This document shows positions 34,327 through 43,094 of a stretch of DNA of 64,000 bases, piece after piece. Below the pieces are notes generated by a model, which did no database searches, had not been told where the DNA came from, and saw only the letters and a list, made by a program, of their open reading frames with translations. Location of the stretch: positions 558,001 to 622,000 of the forward strand of contig NZ_JANHOH010000001.1 in the NCBI RefSeq assembly GCF_024498135.1, given 5' to 3'. The stretch is from Mucilaginibacter aquariorum (GTDB lineage: Bacteria > Bacteroidota > Bacteroidia > Sphingobacteriales > Sphingobacteriaceae). The translations under genes were made by a program, and so were the position numbers. Each line of letters begins with the position of its first letter. Position 1 is the stretch's first letter.

Positions 34327-36159
34327 TTAGCTCTGCGCGGTCTCGAATTGTAACTGGCTCAGATAACGGTATAAGCCCTGCTCATTGGCTATTAACTCCT
34401 GGTGATTGCCGGTTTCTATGATGTTACCTTTTTCCAGTACAATGATCTTATCTGCCTCGCGGATGGTTGATAAGCGGTGAGCTATGATAATAGACGTACG
34501 GCCTTTCATCAGTACCTCCAGCGCTTCCTGCACCAAACGTTCAGATTCTGAATCGAGCGATGAGGTTGCTTCATCCAGTATCAATATAGCGGGGTTTTTA
34601 AGTAATGCACGGGCAATGGCAATACGCTGGCGTTGTCCACCGGATAGTTTTACGCCACGTTCACCCACAATAGTATCATAGTCTTCAGGGAAGGAGGTAA
34701 TGAACTGGTCCGCATTGGCTTTTTTAGCGGCCGCTACAATTTCTTCTTTGCTTGCGCCCAGTTTACCGTAGGCGATATTCTCTAATATGGTACCGCCAAA
34801 CAGCAGTACATCCTGCGGCACTATAGCTACCTGGTTACGGATATCGGTTAAGGCATATTCATCGGCATCCAGTCCGTCAAAGTAAATGCTTCCGCTTTGC
34901 GGATGGTAAAATTGCAATATCAGCGCCGCCATAGTAGATTTACCCGAACCACTTGGCCCCACAATAGCTACCCGCTGCCCGGCATCGGCAGTAAAAGAAA
35001 TGTCTTTTAAAACCGTTAACTCCGAACGCGAAGGGTAGGCGAACACCACGTTATTAAACGCCAGGTTACCATAAATTTTCTGTTTTACAACATTATCTAT
35101 AGCGTTGATAGAAACATCTTCGCCCTTCTCATCCAGTATCTCTAAAACGCGCTCGCTGGCTCCAACAGCCTTTTGCAGGTTAGCATACAAGTCCGGGAAA
35201 CTACCCATTGCAGCACCTACAAATATGGAGTACATGATAAAGGTAGTAAGATCGCCAAAGTACATTTCGTGGTTATGCACCAGTACCGAGCCATACCATA
35301 TTACGCCTACAAAAGTCCCAAATAAACAAAATACGATGAACGAAGCGAATACACCTCTGAATTTTGCACCGCGGACAGCGATATTTACTACATCGCGCAA
35401 GATCTTGTTATAGCGGTTAGCCTCAAACGATTCATTCACAAAAGCCTTAACATTGGCAATGCCCTGTAAGGTTTCTTCGATGATAGTATTAGATTCAGCC
35501 AGCTTATCCTGTGCCTGCCTTGACAGGTTGCGTATAAATCGGCCAAAAACAACTGCAAATGCAATAAGGAAGGGTAATATAGCCAGTACCGCAAGTGTAA
35601 GTTTTATAGAAACTATGGCCAATAATACCACACTGCCTATCATAATTACCAACTGCCTTACCATTTCGGCAATTGTTGTAGTTAGTGTATCCTGTATCTG
35701 CGAAAGATCTGCAGAAATGCGGCTATTCAATTCACCAACCCTGCGGTTAGCAAAGAAGTTCATGGGTAGGGTTATCAGCTTAAAATAGGTATCGCGCCTG
35801 ATATCGGCCAATGATTTTTCTGCTACCTGCACGAACCAAACTATCCTGAAAAATGATATAAACGCCTGGCCAAACAACAAAACCATGCCGGTAATACCTA
35901 TTAAAGTTATGCTATGGGGTAAAAAAGAGTATTTGTATTTATCCTGAGCGGCATCAATTAAAGCCCCTAATATAGCGGGGAAGGCAAGGCCAACCAGGCT
36001 TGATATAAACAGAAATAGTAAACCGGCTATGAATTTGCCCCGATACGGTTTTATGTAGGTGAGTAGTTTGGCTACTTTCTGTAAACTTTGCGAATTTATT
36101 TTTGCTTTGGGTAATTCTGCTTCTGCCTTACTGCCACTGTTCAGTCGTCCTCTTGCCAT
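34327..36159 (-). CDS. ABC exporter, fused permease and ATPase
   Basis: 610 residues. Six membrane helices (about 40-330) precede a nucleotide-binding domain (about 365-605) with Walker A GPSGSGKST, Q-loop AIVPQDVLLFGG, signature LSGGQRQRIA, Walker B ILILDEATSSLD and the switch histidine in IIAHRLST. It is a half-transporter that should homodimerise, similar to MsbA/BmrA lipid or drug exporters; the substrate cannot be told. The charged 30-residue N-terminus is cytoplasmic. Confidence 0.9.
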   Translation of the reverse strand: MARGRLNSGSKAEAELPKAKINSQSLQKVAKLLTYIKPYRGKFIAGLLFLFISSLVGLAFPAILGALIDAAQDKYKYSFLPHSITLIGITGMVLLFGQAFISFFRIVWFVQVAEKSLADIRRDTYFKLITLPMNFFANRRVGELNSRISADLSQIQDTLTTTIAEMVRQLVIMIGSVVLLAIVSIKLTLAVLAILPFLIAFAVVFGRFIRNLSRQAQDKLAESNTIIEETLQGIANVKAFVNESFEANRYNKILRDVVNIAVRGAKFRGVFASFIVFCLFGTFVGVIWYGSVLVHNHEMYFGDLTTFIMYSIFVGAAMGSFPDLYANLQKAVGASERVLEILDEKGEDVSINAIDNVVKQKIYGNLAFNNVVFAYPSRSELTVLKDISFTADAGQRVAIVGPSGSGKSTMAALILQFYHPQSGSIYFDGLDADEYALTDIRNQVAIVPQDVLLFGGTILENIAYGKLGASKEEIVAAAKKANADQFITSFPEDYDTIVGERGVKLSGGQRQRIAIARALLKNPAILILDEATSSLDSESERLVQEALEVLMKGRTSIIIAHRLSTIREADKIIVLEKGNIIETGNHQELIANEQGLYRYLSQLQFETAQS

Positions 36160-36196
36160 TTATATTTTGATGTACTATTTTAATTAAAACGTAAAA

Positions 36197-36736
36197 TTAA
36201 GCCTTTCTTTTCCTATTAATGACCAATAGCACTAAAATTGACGCAAGCATGAAACCAAATACTATAATAGATAGTACTTTTTTCTTCTCATAATCTTCAA
36301 TTTGCTTTTTTAGCTGGGCACTTAAGGCTTCGTTTTGCTTACGATAACTATTGATGGTATTCATGTAACCAATACGGGCTTTCTCAATCTCCTTCGCGTT
36401 GTTCTCTATTTGTTTTTTTTGGTACGCGGTATAGTTTAATTGCGATGTCCGATAGTCAAAAAGTTTCTTCAGTTCTATAAAGATCTCGTCGTCGGTACTC
36501 ACAATATCCATCAGTATATCGTTTGATCTGCGGATATCGTTTTTGGTTTGCATGCGAAATATTCCGCTGCGTTTGGTAAGGCTGCTATCGTACTGACTAA
36601 ACTTTACCTTGCGGGCGGCAAGCATTGCATTTATCTTGTTGCGTTGTTTGTTATAGGTAACCGAATCTGTATTTACCTGTGCAAAAACACCGGCACTAAA
36701 AAGCAGGAGGGAAGTTAAAAGCAATAAATATTTCAT
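36197..36736 (-). CDS. hypothetical secreted, C-terminally anchored coiled-coil protein
   Basis: 179 residues from MKYLLLLTSLLLFSAGVFAQ at 36736; the ATG at 36760 would put eight codons before the signal peptide and overlap the upstream gene. After cleavage near VFAQ, the body (about 25-145) is helical and charged (coiled-coil-like: KKQIENNAKEIEKARIGYMN), and a single helix (about 155-174) with a RKRKA tail anchors the C-terminus. No family is recognised. It follows the SAM hydrolase family gene by 10 bp and is likely in its operon. Confidence 0.7.
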   Translation of the reverse strand: MKYLLLLTSLLLFSAGVFAQVNTDSVTYNKQRNKINAMLAARKVKFSQYDSSLTKRSGIFRMQTKNDIRRSNDILMDIVSTDDEIFIELKKLFDYRTSQLNYTAYQKKQIENNAKEIEKARIGYMNTINSYRKQNEALSAQLKKQIEDYEKKKVLSIIVFGFMLASILVLLVINRKRKA

Positions 36737-36746
36737 AGCCTTTAGT

Positions 36747-37523
36747 TTATTGAAAATCAATAATTACGCTATCGCCAAGGTTTAGGCCTAAAAGTCCGCT
36801 GGCGTTGCCTTTGTTTATGGCAATCTCCAGATGGTCACTTATACCGAATAAGCAAAGTTTTTCGCCTTCGGGTACTTCATTATAATGCCAGCTAAGCTGG
36901 CTTATGGTTTCGTTACGTTTAAAGTAAAGTACAAAACGCCTGCCTTGCTGCACACGGTTAAAAAACTCTTTGGTAACATTGGTTATCACATTTTGGAACG
37001 AATCGATATAGATCACCGCCCCCTTTATTAAATTCTTTTCTATAACGGGCTGCAAGTTCATTTTGTTTTCAACGCTGGTTACCGGCAGGCCTATCTCTGT
37101 TAAAGTTCCGCCGTTGGCTAAGTGGCAGGCAGCCTTCACAAAAATATCTGCCAGCGGGAAGTGTAAAAACTTCAGATCCTGCATAATATTTATTTCCACA
37201 ATCTCTTCCGGGTCCTGGTCAAACATTAGCGAAAATATGCCATTATCGGCACCAACAAAGTAGTGGTTTTTGTACCTAACAGCAAGGTAACGGGTGTACG
37301 TATTGTACACAGTATCAATGCCTATAAGGTGTACGGTATTGTCTGGGAAATAGTAAAAACTGTTCTTTAAAATAAAGGCGGCCTGCTGCACATTAAAGGC
37401 AGCAACATTGTTAGTAATATCTACAATATTTACCGTTGGGAGCAATTTATAAATACTACCTTTAAGGGCAGCCTGATAAATATCTTTATCGCCCAGATCA
37501 GTAGTTAAAGTTATAATTGCCAT
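36747..37523 (-). CDS. SAM hydroxide adenosyltransferase (DUF62 family)
   Basis: 258 residues. The family start is IITLTTDLGDKDIYQAALKG, followed by VDITNNVAAFNVQQAAFIL, VGADNGIFSLMF and IYIDSFQNVITNV. These enzymes use water to cut S-adenosylmethionine into adenosine and methionine and are relatives of fluorinase/chlorinase. It is cytoplasmic. It diverges from phoH (103 bp) and shares the minus-strand unit with the coiled-coil membrane protein downstream. Confidence 0.88.
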   Translation of the reverse strand: MAIITLTTDLGDKDIYQAALKGSIYKLLPTVNIVDITNNVAAFNVQQAAFILKNSFYYFPDNTVHLIGIDTVYNTYTRYLAVRYKNHYFVGADNGIFSLMFDQDPEEIVEINIMQDLKFLHFPLADIFVKAACHLANGGTLTEIGLPVTSVENKMNLQPVIEKNLIKGAVIYIDSFQNVITNVTKEFFNRVQQGRRFVLYFKRNETISQLSWHYNEVPEGEKLCLFGISDHLEIAINKGNASGLLGLNLGDSVIIDFQ

Positions 37524-37626
37524 TAATTTTGTAAATATTTATTGCTAATCTTGTAAAGCATTTAAAGGTGCAAATATTCAATTTTTAATTCATAAAAATT
37601 CGCAAACTGACAAAAATCAATTAGTA

Positions 37627-38592
37627 TTGAACGAGCTAAAGTTATCAATTGAGCAAATAAACCCCGCAGTATTATGGGGACCGAATAACGATCATTTCGA
37701 GATCATAAAGAAGCAATTCCCTAAGCTTAAATTAGTTGCACGTGGCAGCGAAATAAAAGTTTTGGGTGATGAGCACGAACTAACCTTATTCCAGGAAAAA
37801 TTCGATCACCTGTTGCAACATGTAGAAAAATTTGAGAGTTTGAATGTTATTGATGTGGAGCGGATATTAGGCGCCAAGCCTACTACCAAACCCGCAGCAG
37901 CAGGCGAGAGTACCCCTGATAAGTTTGCCAGTGGCGAAGTTTTGGTATTTGGCCCCAACGGCATTATGGTTAGGGCACGCACGCCAAACCAGCACCGCAT
38001 GGTTGATAGCCTGAGCAAAAACGATATCTTGTTTGCCATAGGCCCCGCAGGTACAGGTAAAACTTATACCGCGGTTGCATTAGCTGTTAGGGCTTTAAAA
38101 AACAAAGAGATAAAGCGTATTATCCTTACCCGCCCGGCTGTTGAGGCAGGGGAGAACCTGGGCTTTTTACCAGGCGATTTAAAGGAGAAGATTGATCCGT
38201 ACCTGCGCCCCTTATATGACGCGCTGGACGATATGATACCGGCCGAAAAACTAAAGCTTTACCTGGAGAACCGTACAATAGAGATAGCACCGCTTGCATT
38301 TATGCGTGGCCGTACGCTGGATAATTGCTTTGTGATTTTAGATGAAGCACAAAATGCTACAGATATGCAGCTAAAAATGTTTTTGACCCGTATGGGGCCA
38401 TCAGCTAAATTCATAGTAACGGGTGATGTAACACAAATAGATCTGCCAAAGAAACAGCAATCGGGCTTATATACCGCTTTGCGCATATTAACCGATATAA
38501 AAGGTATTGATATTGTTTACCTGAGCGGGGAAGACGTTGTACGCCACAAACTGGTAAAACGCATTCTGGAAGCTTACGGGGATATTCAATAA
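37627..38592 (+). CDS. PhoH-family ATPase
   Basis: 321 residues. The start is taken as TTG at 37627 (MNELKLSIEQ), since no ATG lies in frame upstream before a stop and the first residues match the family. A short KH-like N-terminal part (about 20-80) precedes the P-loop GPAGTGKTYTA (about 139-149) and Walker B VILDEAQN (D239-E240). The RNA-associated PhoH/PhoL proteins act in phosphate response and RNA processing. It precedes a hairpin repeat and purC. Confidence 0.9.
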   Translation: MNELKLSIEQINPAVLWGPNNDHFEIIKKQFPKLKLVARGSEIKVLGDEHELTLFQEKFDHLLQHVEKFESLNVIDVERILGAKPTTKPAAAGESTPDKFASGEVLVFGPNGIMVRARTPNQHRMVDSLSKNDILFAIGPAGTGKTYTAVALAVRALKNKEIKRIILTRPAVEAGENLGFLPGDLKEKIDPYLRPLYDALDDMIPAEKLKLYLENRTIEIAPLAFMRGRTLDNCFVILDEAQNATDMQLKMFLTRMGPSAKFIVTGDVTQIDLPKKQQSGLYTALRILTDIKGIDIVYLSGEDVVRHKLVKRILEAYGDIQ

Positions 38593-38605
38593 GAGATTTG
38601 AGATG

Positions 38606-38737
38606 TTAGATTTGAGATTTGAGATTTTGCTCGAACTGATGTCTAACTTGTAATAGATTATAAGAGTTTTGATGTGAGGATTGGGATAGACTGAAGATAT
38701 TTGGTCTCATATCTCCAATCTCACATCTCATATCTAA
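38606..38737. repeat. intergenic hairpin repeat, word type gatttga
   Basis: The left arm TTAGATTTGAGATTTGAGAT (38606-38626) and the right arm AATCTCACATCTCATATCTA (38717-38737) are reverse complements at 19 of 21 positions; further copies of the word extend both arms outward. The loop is about 90 nt. It lies between phoH and purC, ending 6 bp before the purC start. Confidence 0.65.
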
Positions 38738-38743
38738 TCCATA

Positions 38744-39688
38744 ATGGACGCAATAAAAGAAACACATTTTAATTTTAAGGGACAAACCAACTACTACAAG
38801 GGCAAAGTCCGCGATGTTTATACAATACGAGATAAATACCTGGCAATGGTGGTTACTGACCGTATATCGGCCTTTGATGTGGTACTGCCCGAGGCTATCC
38901 CTTACAAAGGGCAGGTATTAAACCAAATAGCTGCTAAGTTTTTACAGGCTACTTCAGATATAGTACCTAACTGGGTAATAAACGTACCCGACCCAAGTGT
39001 TACCATTGGCCGCATTTGCGAACCTTTTAAGGTAGAAATGGTAATAAGAGGATACTTAGCCGGCCATGCCGCACGCGAGTACGCCTTAGGCAAACGCCAT
39101 GTTTGCGGTGTTACTTTGCCCGAAGGTTTAAAAGAGAATGATATTTTGCCGGAGCCTATCATCACCCCAACTACAAAAGCATCAGTAGGGCATGACGAGG
39201 ATATATCCCGTGAGGAAATACTGAAACAAGGTATTGTGAGCGAAGCAGATTACGTTCAACTGGAAAATTACACCCGCCAGTTATTTAAACGTGGTACCGA
39301 AATAGCGGCCAAACAAGGCCTGATACTGGTAGATACCAAATACGAGTTTGGCAAGGTTGGTGACACCATTTACCTGATAGATGAAATACATACGCCAGAT
39401 TCATCAAGGTATTTTTACAGCGATGGGTATGCGGAGCGCCAGGCAAGCGGCGAGGCTCAAAAGCAACTATCGAAAGAATTTGTTAGAAAATGGCTGATTG
39501 AAAACGGTTTCCAGGGTAAGGATGGGCAAAAAGTCCCGGAGATGACCAAAGAAATTGTACAGTCGATATCTGAGCGATATATTGAACTTTATGAACAAAT
39601 TACAGGCGAGGCTTTTGTTAAACACGAGCTTACCGACGTAGTAAAAAGAGTTGAAAACTCAATTAATACGGCTTTGGCCAGTTTGTAA
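38744..39688 (+). CDS. purC: phosphoribosylaminoimidazole-succinocarboxamide synthase
   Basis: 314 residues, the longer SAICAR synthase form found in Bacteroidota. Characteristic segments are [71 protein letters not shown] and [17 protein letters not shown]. It joins CAIR and aspartate using ATP in purine synthesis. It stands apart from other pur genes, with a hairpin repeat just upstream. Confidence 0.95.
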   Translation: MDAIKETHFNFKGQTNYYKGKVRDVYTIRDKYLAMVVTDRISAFDVVLPEAIPYKGQVLNQIAAKFLQATSDIVPNWVINVPDPSVTIGRICEPFKVEMVIRGYLAGHAAREYALGKRHVCGVTLPEGLKENDILPEPIITPTTKASVGHDEDISREEILKQGIVSEADYVQLENYTRQLFKRGTEIAAKQGLILVDTKYEFGKVGDTIYLIDEIHTPDSSRYFYSDGYAERQASGEAQKQLSKEFVRKWLIENGFQGKDGQKVPEMTKEIVQSISERYIELYEQITGEAFVKHELTDVVKRVENSINTALASL

Positions 39689-39740
39689 TTCTTTAATTAA
39701 AGATAAATTAATTATATCTTAGCTTTTTAATTACGGTAAT

Positions 39741-40118
39741 ATGAAATTCACGGTTGACAAGCACGAGAAATATATTCTAATCAAGCTTAACGAATCAAAA
39801 TTAAACTCTTTGGTTACGCCTCAGCTAAAATCCGAGTTGATACTGATCAACACAGAAGGCCAAAGAAATATCATCCTTGATCTTTCACAAGTGAAATTTG
39901 CAGATTCATCCGGCTTAAGCAGTTTATTGGTAGGGCATCGTTTATGTAAAAATGCAACCGGTTCATTCATACTATGTGGCTTAAATGAAGCTGTTTCCCG
40001 CTTGATTACAATATCACAGCTGGATAATGTGCTTTCTATTGTTCCAACATGCGAAGAAGGCATCGACCTTATTTTTATGGAAGAGATAGAAAAAGAATTG
40101 AGGAAGGAAGTTAGATAA
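39741..40118 (+). CDS. STAS-domain anti-sigma factor antagonist-like protein
   Basis: 125 residues, a single STAS domain. The phosphorylatable serine is likely S56 in FADSSGLSSLL, the same position as in SpoIIAA (DSSGL). In known systems an unphosphorylated antagonist binds an anti-sigma kinase; no such kinase or sigma gene is adjacent. It ends 18 bp before rnz on the same strand, so the two are probably expressed together. Confidence 0.85.
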   Translation: MKFTVDKHEKYILIKLNESKLNSLVTPQLKSELILINTEGQRNIILDLSQVKFADSSGLSSLLVGHRLCKNATGSFILCGLNEAVSRLITISQLDNVLSIVPTCEEGIDLIFMEEIEKELRKEVR

Positions 40119-40136
40119 TAATCTGTTTACCCCGGT

Positions 40137-41054
40137 ATGAAGTTTGAAGTTACAATACTGGGCAGCAGCTCTGCGACCCCTATTTTTAACAGGAACCCCA
40201 CTGCGCAGATACTTAATATAAACGAAAAGCTTTATTTAGTTGACTGCGCCGAAGGTACCCAGCAGCAGATGCTGCGGTTTGATATTAAAGCCAGCCGCAT
40301 AGATTACATTTTTATTAGTCATTTGCATGGCGACCATTATCTTGGTTTAGTTGGCCTGCTATCATCTATGCACCTTAACGGCCGTAAAAAAACCTTAAAG
40401 GTATTTTGCCCGCCGCCTTTAAAAGAGATTGTAGACCTGCAATTAAAATACTCTGAAACCACGTTGAATTATCCTGTTGAGTTTATTTTTACTGATGCTA
40501 CCAGCAGGGGAGTGATATTAGAGAACCAGGATATTTTTGTAGAAACCATTCCACTTAATCACCGTATTCCCTGCACCGGCTTTTTATTCAGGCAAAAAAA
40601 ACGTTTAAGGAAACTGATCAAAGAAAAGATAGCGGAGTTGGAAATACCAATTCCATATTATCCAGCAATTAAAAAGGGTAACGATTATGAGGCCCCCGAT
40701 GGTACTATTTATAAAAATAGCGTACTTACCATTGAACCCCAGGAGCCCAAATCATATGCTTACGTATCAGATACTCTTTACAATGAAAATTATTTACCGC
40801 AGATAAACGCCGTAACGCTGCTTTACCACGAAGCTACTTTTTTGAATGACATGCTGGATAGGGCAAACCAAACCCATCATACAACCGCACTACAGGCCGG
40901 TGAGGTGGCAGTAAAAGTAAATGCGGGCAAATTGGTCATTGGTCATTTTTCGGCCCGTTACAAAACGCTAAATGAGTTATTAGACGAAGCACAAAGCGTT
41001 TTCCCAAACACAGAACTTGCAGTAGAAGGAAAAACGTTTATTATAAGTGAGTGA
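40137..41054 (+). CDS. rnz: ribonuclease Z (tRNA 3' endonuclease)
   Basis: 305 residues. Zinc ligands are in HLHGDH (residues 62-67) and GHFSARYK near the C-terminus; HRIPCTGFLF and SDTLYNENYL are also family segments, and the exosite arm lies around residues 155-195. It removes 3' trailers from pre-tRNAs lacking CCA. The start MKFEVTILGSSSATP aligns with the family, with HxHxDH at the normal distance. Confidence 0.94.
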   Translation: MKFEVTILGSSSATPIFNRNPTAQILNINEKLYLVDCAEGTQQQMLRFDIKASRIDYIFISHLHGDHYLGLVGLLSSMHLNGRKKTLKVFCPPPLKEIVDLQLKYSETTLNYPVEFIFTDATSRGVILENQDIFVETIPLNHRIPCTGFLFRQKKRLRKLIKEKIAELEIPIPYYPAIKKGNDYEAPDGTIYKNSVLTIEPQEPKSYAYVSDTLYNENYLPQINAVTLLYHEATFLNDMLDRANQTHHTTALQAGEVAVKVNAGKLVIGHFSARYKTLNELLDEAQSVFPNTELAVEGKTFIISE

Positions 41055-41069
41055 GAGAATGGAGGTTAG

Positions 41070-41134
41070 TTAATTAGAGATTAGCTAAAATCCCTCATTA
41101 ATCTAATCTCTGACCACCAACTTCTAATCTCTAA
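41070..41134. repeat. intergenic hairpin repeat, word type ctaatctct
   Basis: Left words TTAGTTAATTAGAGATTAG and right words CTAATCTCT (twice) form an imperfect hairpin between the convergent rnz and mlaD-like genes. It belongs to the family described at 18687, 38606, 57376 and 62357, with its own word set. Confidence 0.5.
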
Positions 41135-41136
41135 AA

Positions 41137-42081
41137 TCAGTCTGCTTTTTTACCAAATACCGAGAAGTGTACGTAACGGCTTGGGTGTGCTTTAATATCC
41201 AGGAACAGGTTATTTAGGTTGCCCGATGCAGAGTTAAGATTATCGTACATCTTAGTATCATTGAGCAATAAGCCTAAAGACCCTTGTGTGCTGTTGATCT
41301 TAGCCATGGTAGCTTGTAGATCGGCTACGGCTTTATTGGCATTATCTAAAGTCCCTTTAATGTTTGAGTTAGCCAGATCGGTACTTACCCTTTCAAAGTT
41401 GGTAGAGATACCTGTTAAACTTGCTGTGCTGTTTTTCAAATTACTTGATGCGATATCTGCATTAGCCATTATAGAGTTGATGTGGCTGCTTTGCGCGCCA
41501 ACTATGGCATCTATCTTTTTGGTAGTACCCTCTAAAGTTTGAAGTGAGTTAGCAATACTTGCAAAACTACGATCAACGTTTGCCTGAAATTTTGGGTTCA
41601 TAATTTTATTAATAGCTCCCAGGGCAGAATCAACCTTAGTTATTAATACCTCGGCTTTTTTCTGAATTGGCTGCAGGCTTTCTGCCAGGCTGCCTTGTAT
41701 ATCAGCGCGGAGGGTATCCTGATCGGCGGCATATTTGGTACTATTGCCTAATTCAAAAACAATAGCCTTGCTGCCTAAAAGATCGGTACTTTGTAATTTG
41801 GCTAAAGTATTATCGGGTATGTCATACTGTCTATCTACTTTAAACTCCACAGTGGTGCGGCCATCTGCATGTAACTCCATTTTTGATACCCTGCCTATTT
41901 GAAATCCATTTACCAAAACAGGCTTTGATATGGTTAAACCTTCAACACTGCGGTAAATGGCGTAAAATTTATTGGCTGACGAGAAAACATCATTCCCGCG
42001 TAAAAAGCTGTATCCTAATATTAATATGGTTATGGATATTGCGGTTAATGCCCCAATTTTAGTTTCGTTAGAAATTTTCAT
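41137..42081 (-). CDS. MlaD-like MCE-domain protein
   Basis: 314 residues. One N-terminal membrane helix (about 8-26) is followed by a single MCE domain (about 38-115, with RSVEGLTISKPVLVNGFQIG and LQSTDLLGSKAIVFELG) and a long helical tail (about 130-300) with apolar heptads. It is expected to form a periplasmic ring or tube that carries lipids between membranes. No Mla permease or ATPase is adjacent. It follows the amidase gene on the minus strand by 40 bp. Confidence 0.88.
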   Translation of the reverse strand: MKISNETKIGALTAISITILILGYSFLRGNDVFSSANKFYAIYRSVEGLTISKPVLVNGFQIGRVSKMELHADGRTTVEFKVDRQYDIPDNTLAKLQSTDLLGSKAIVFELGNSTKYAADQDTLRADIQGSLAESLQPIQKKAEVLITKVDSALGAINKIMNPKFQANVDRSFASIANSLQTLEGTTKKIDAIVGAQSSHINSIMANADIASSNLKNSTASLTGISTNFERVSTDLANSNIKGTLDNANKAVADLQATMAKINSTQGSLGLLLNDTKMYDNLNSASGNLNNLFLDIKAHPSRYVHFSVFGKKAD

Positions 42082-42121
42082 AGGTGTGTGTATAGGTTGC
42101 AGGCATTAAGCCGATGTATAT

Positions 42122-43042
42122 TTATTGTGTTACTACTTGTTCTACTTCTTTTTTATAATTGATCAATGCCCTCACTATCGAGTCCACGATCTCATTTTGC
42201 CCGGCTTCTGAGTTTAAATACTCTTCATCATCGTGGTTATTTATATAACCTGTTTCTACCAATACCGATGGCATCGCTGTATGGTCGAGCACAAATAGTA
42301 CCTGTTCCCGCACACCTTCGCTTCGGCGGCCATCACCATCGGTAAACTCCGTATTTATTAAATTGGCCAGGTGAATGCTTTGTTTACGGTACTTGTTTTT
42401 AAATGCATTGAGCAAAATAACCGATGCAGGGTCGTCCGGGTCATAACCATTATATTGATCTTTGTAATTTTTATCCTCATACAATTCTGCGTTCTCACGA
42501 AGCGCTTCAATTTGCGGGCCTATTCTTTTTGTACTGTAAACAAGCAGTAAAGGCCCTTTCCCTGAACGGTCTGGAACCGAAACTGTTTTGTATATAGGTA
42601 TTTTTTTGCCTCGTTTGCCTTTTTTATAACCAACTACTTGGGTTCGGCGCCTGTCTGACAACGAGTTACAGTGTATAGAAATAAACACATTACCATGATT
42701 GGAGTTGGCAATATCTGCCCTTGAACGGAAGGCTACGTCATCGTCGGTAGTACGCGTCATGATAACATTAACATCATTCATTTCTTTTTCTATCGCTTTC
42801 TGCAATTTAAGTGCTATTGCAAGCGTTACATTTTTTTCAACTGAATAAGAGCCGAATGCACCCGTTTTTTTACCGCCATGGCCTGCATCAACAATAATAG
42901 TTTTAAGTTTAAAACTATTATTTACAACGGTATCCTTTTTTATGTAATTTTTTGATGTGAACGAAAACAATGAGAAGCAAACTATTATCGCGGCAAAGCC
43001 ACAAATCATTCTTTTCAACCTGTTCAATATTTTATTTTTCAT
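42122..43042 (-). CDS. N-acetylmuramoyl-L-alanine amidase (Ami_3)
   Basis: 306 residues. An N-terminal hydrophobic stretch (about 12-30) acts as signal/anchor. The zinc amidase domain (about 47-300) has IVDAGHGGKKTGAFG, HCNSLSDRR and LVETGYINNHDDE with its ligands and catalytic glutamate. It cuts the amide between MurNAc and L-Ala, as in cell separation. It is divergent from the lptD-like gene (52 bp apart) and probably co-transcribed with the mlaD-like gene. Confidence 0.9.
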   Translation of the reverse strand: MKNKILNRLKRMICGFAAIIVCFSLFSFTSKNYIKKDTVVNNSFKLKTIIVDAGHGGKKTGAFGSYSVEKNVTLAIALKLQKAIEKEMNDVNVIMTRTTDDDVAFRSRADIANSNHGNVFISIHCNSLSDRRRTQVVGYKKGKRGKKIPIYKTVSVPDRSGKGPLLLVYSTKRIGPQIEALRENAELYEDKNYKDQYNGYDPDDPASVILLNAFKNKYRKQSIHLANLINTEFTDGDGRRSEGVREQVLFVLDHTAMPSVLVETGYINNHDDEEYLNSEAGQNEIVDSIVRALINYKKEVEQVVTQ

Positions 43043-43094
43043 TATGTTTGAACGCTGTTAACTGTACCTGCAAAAATACTATTCATAATCAATT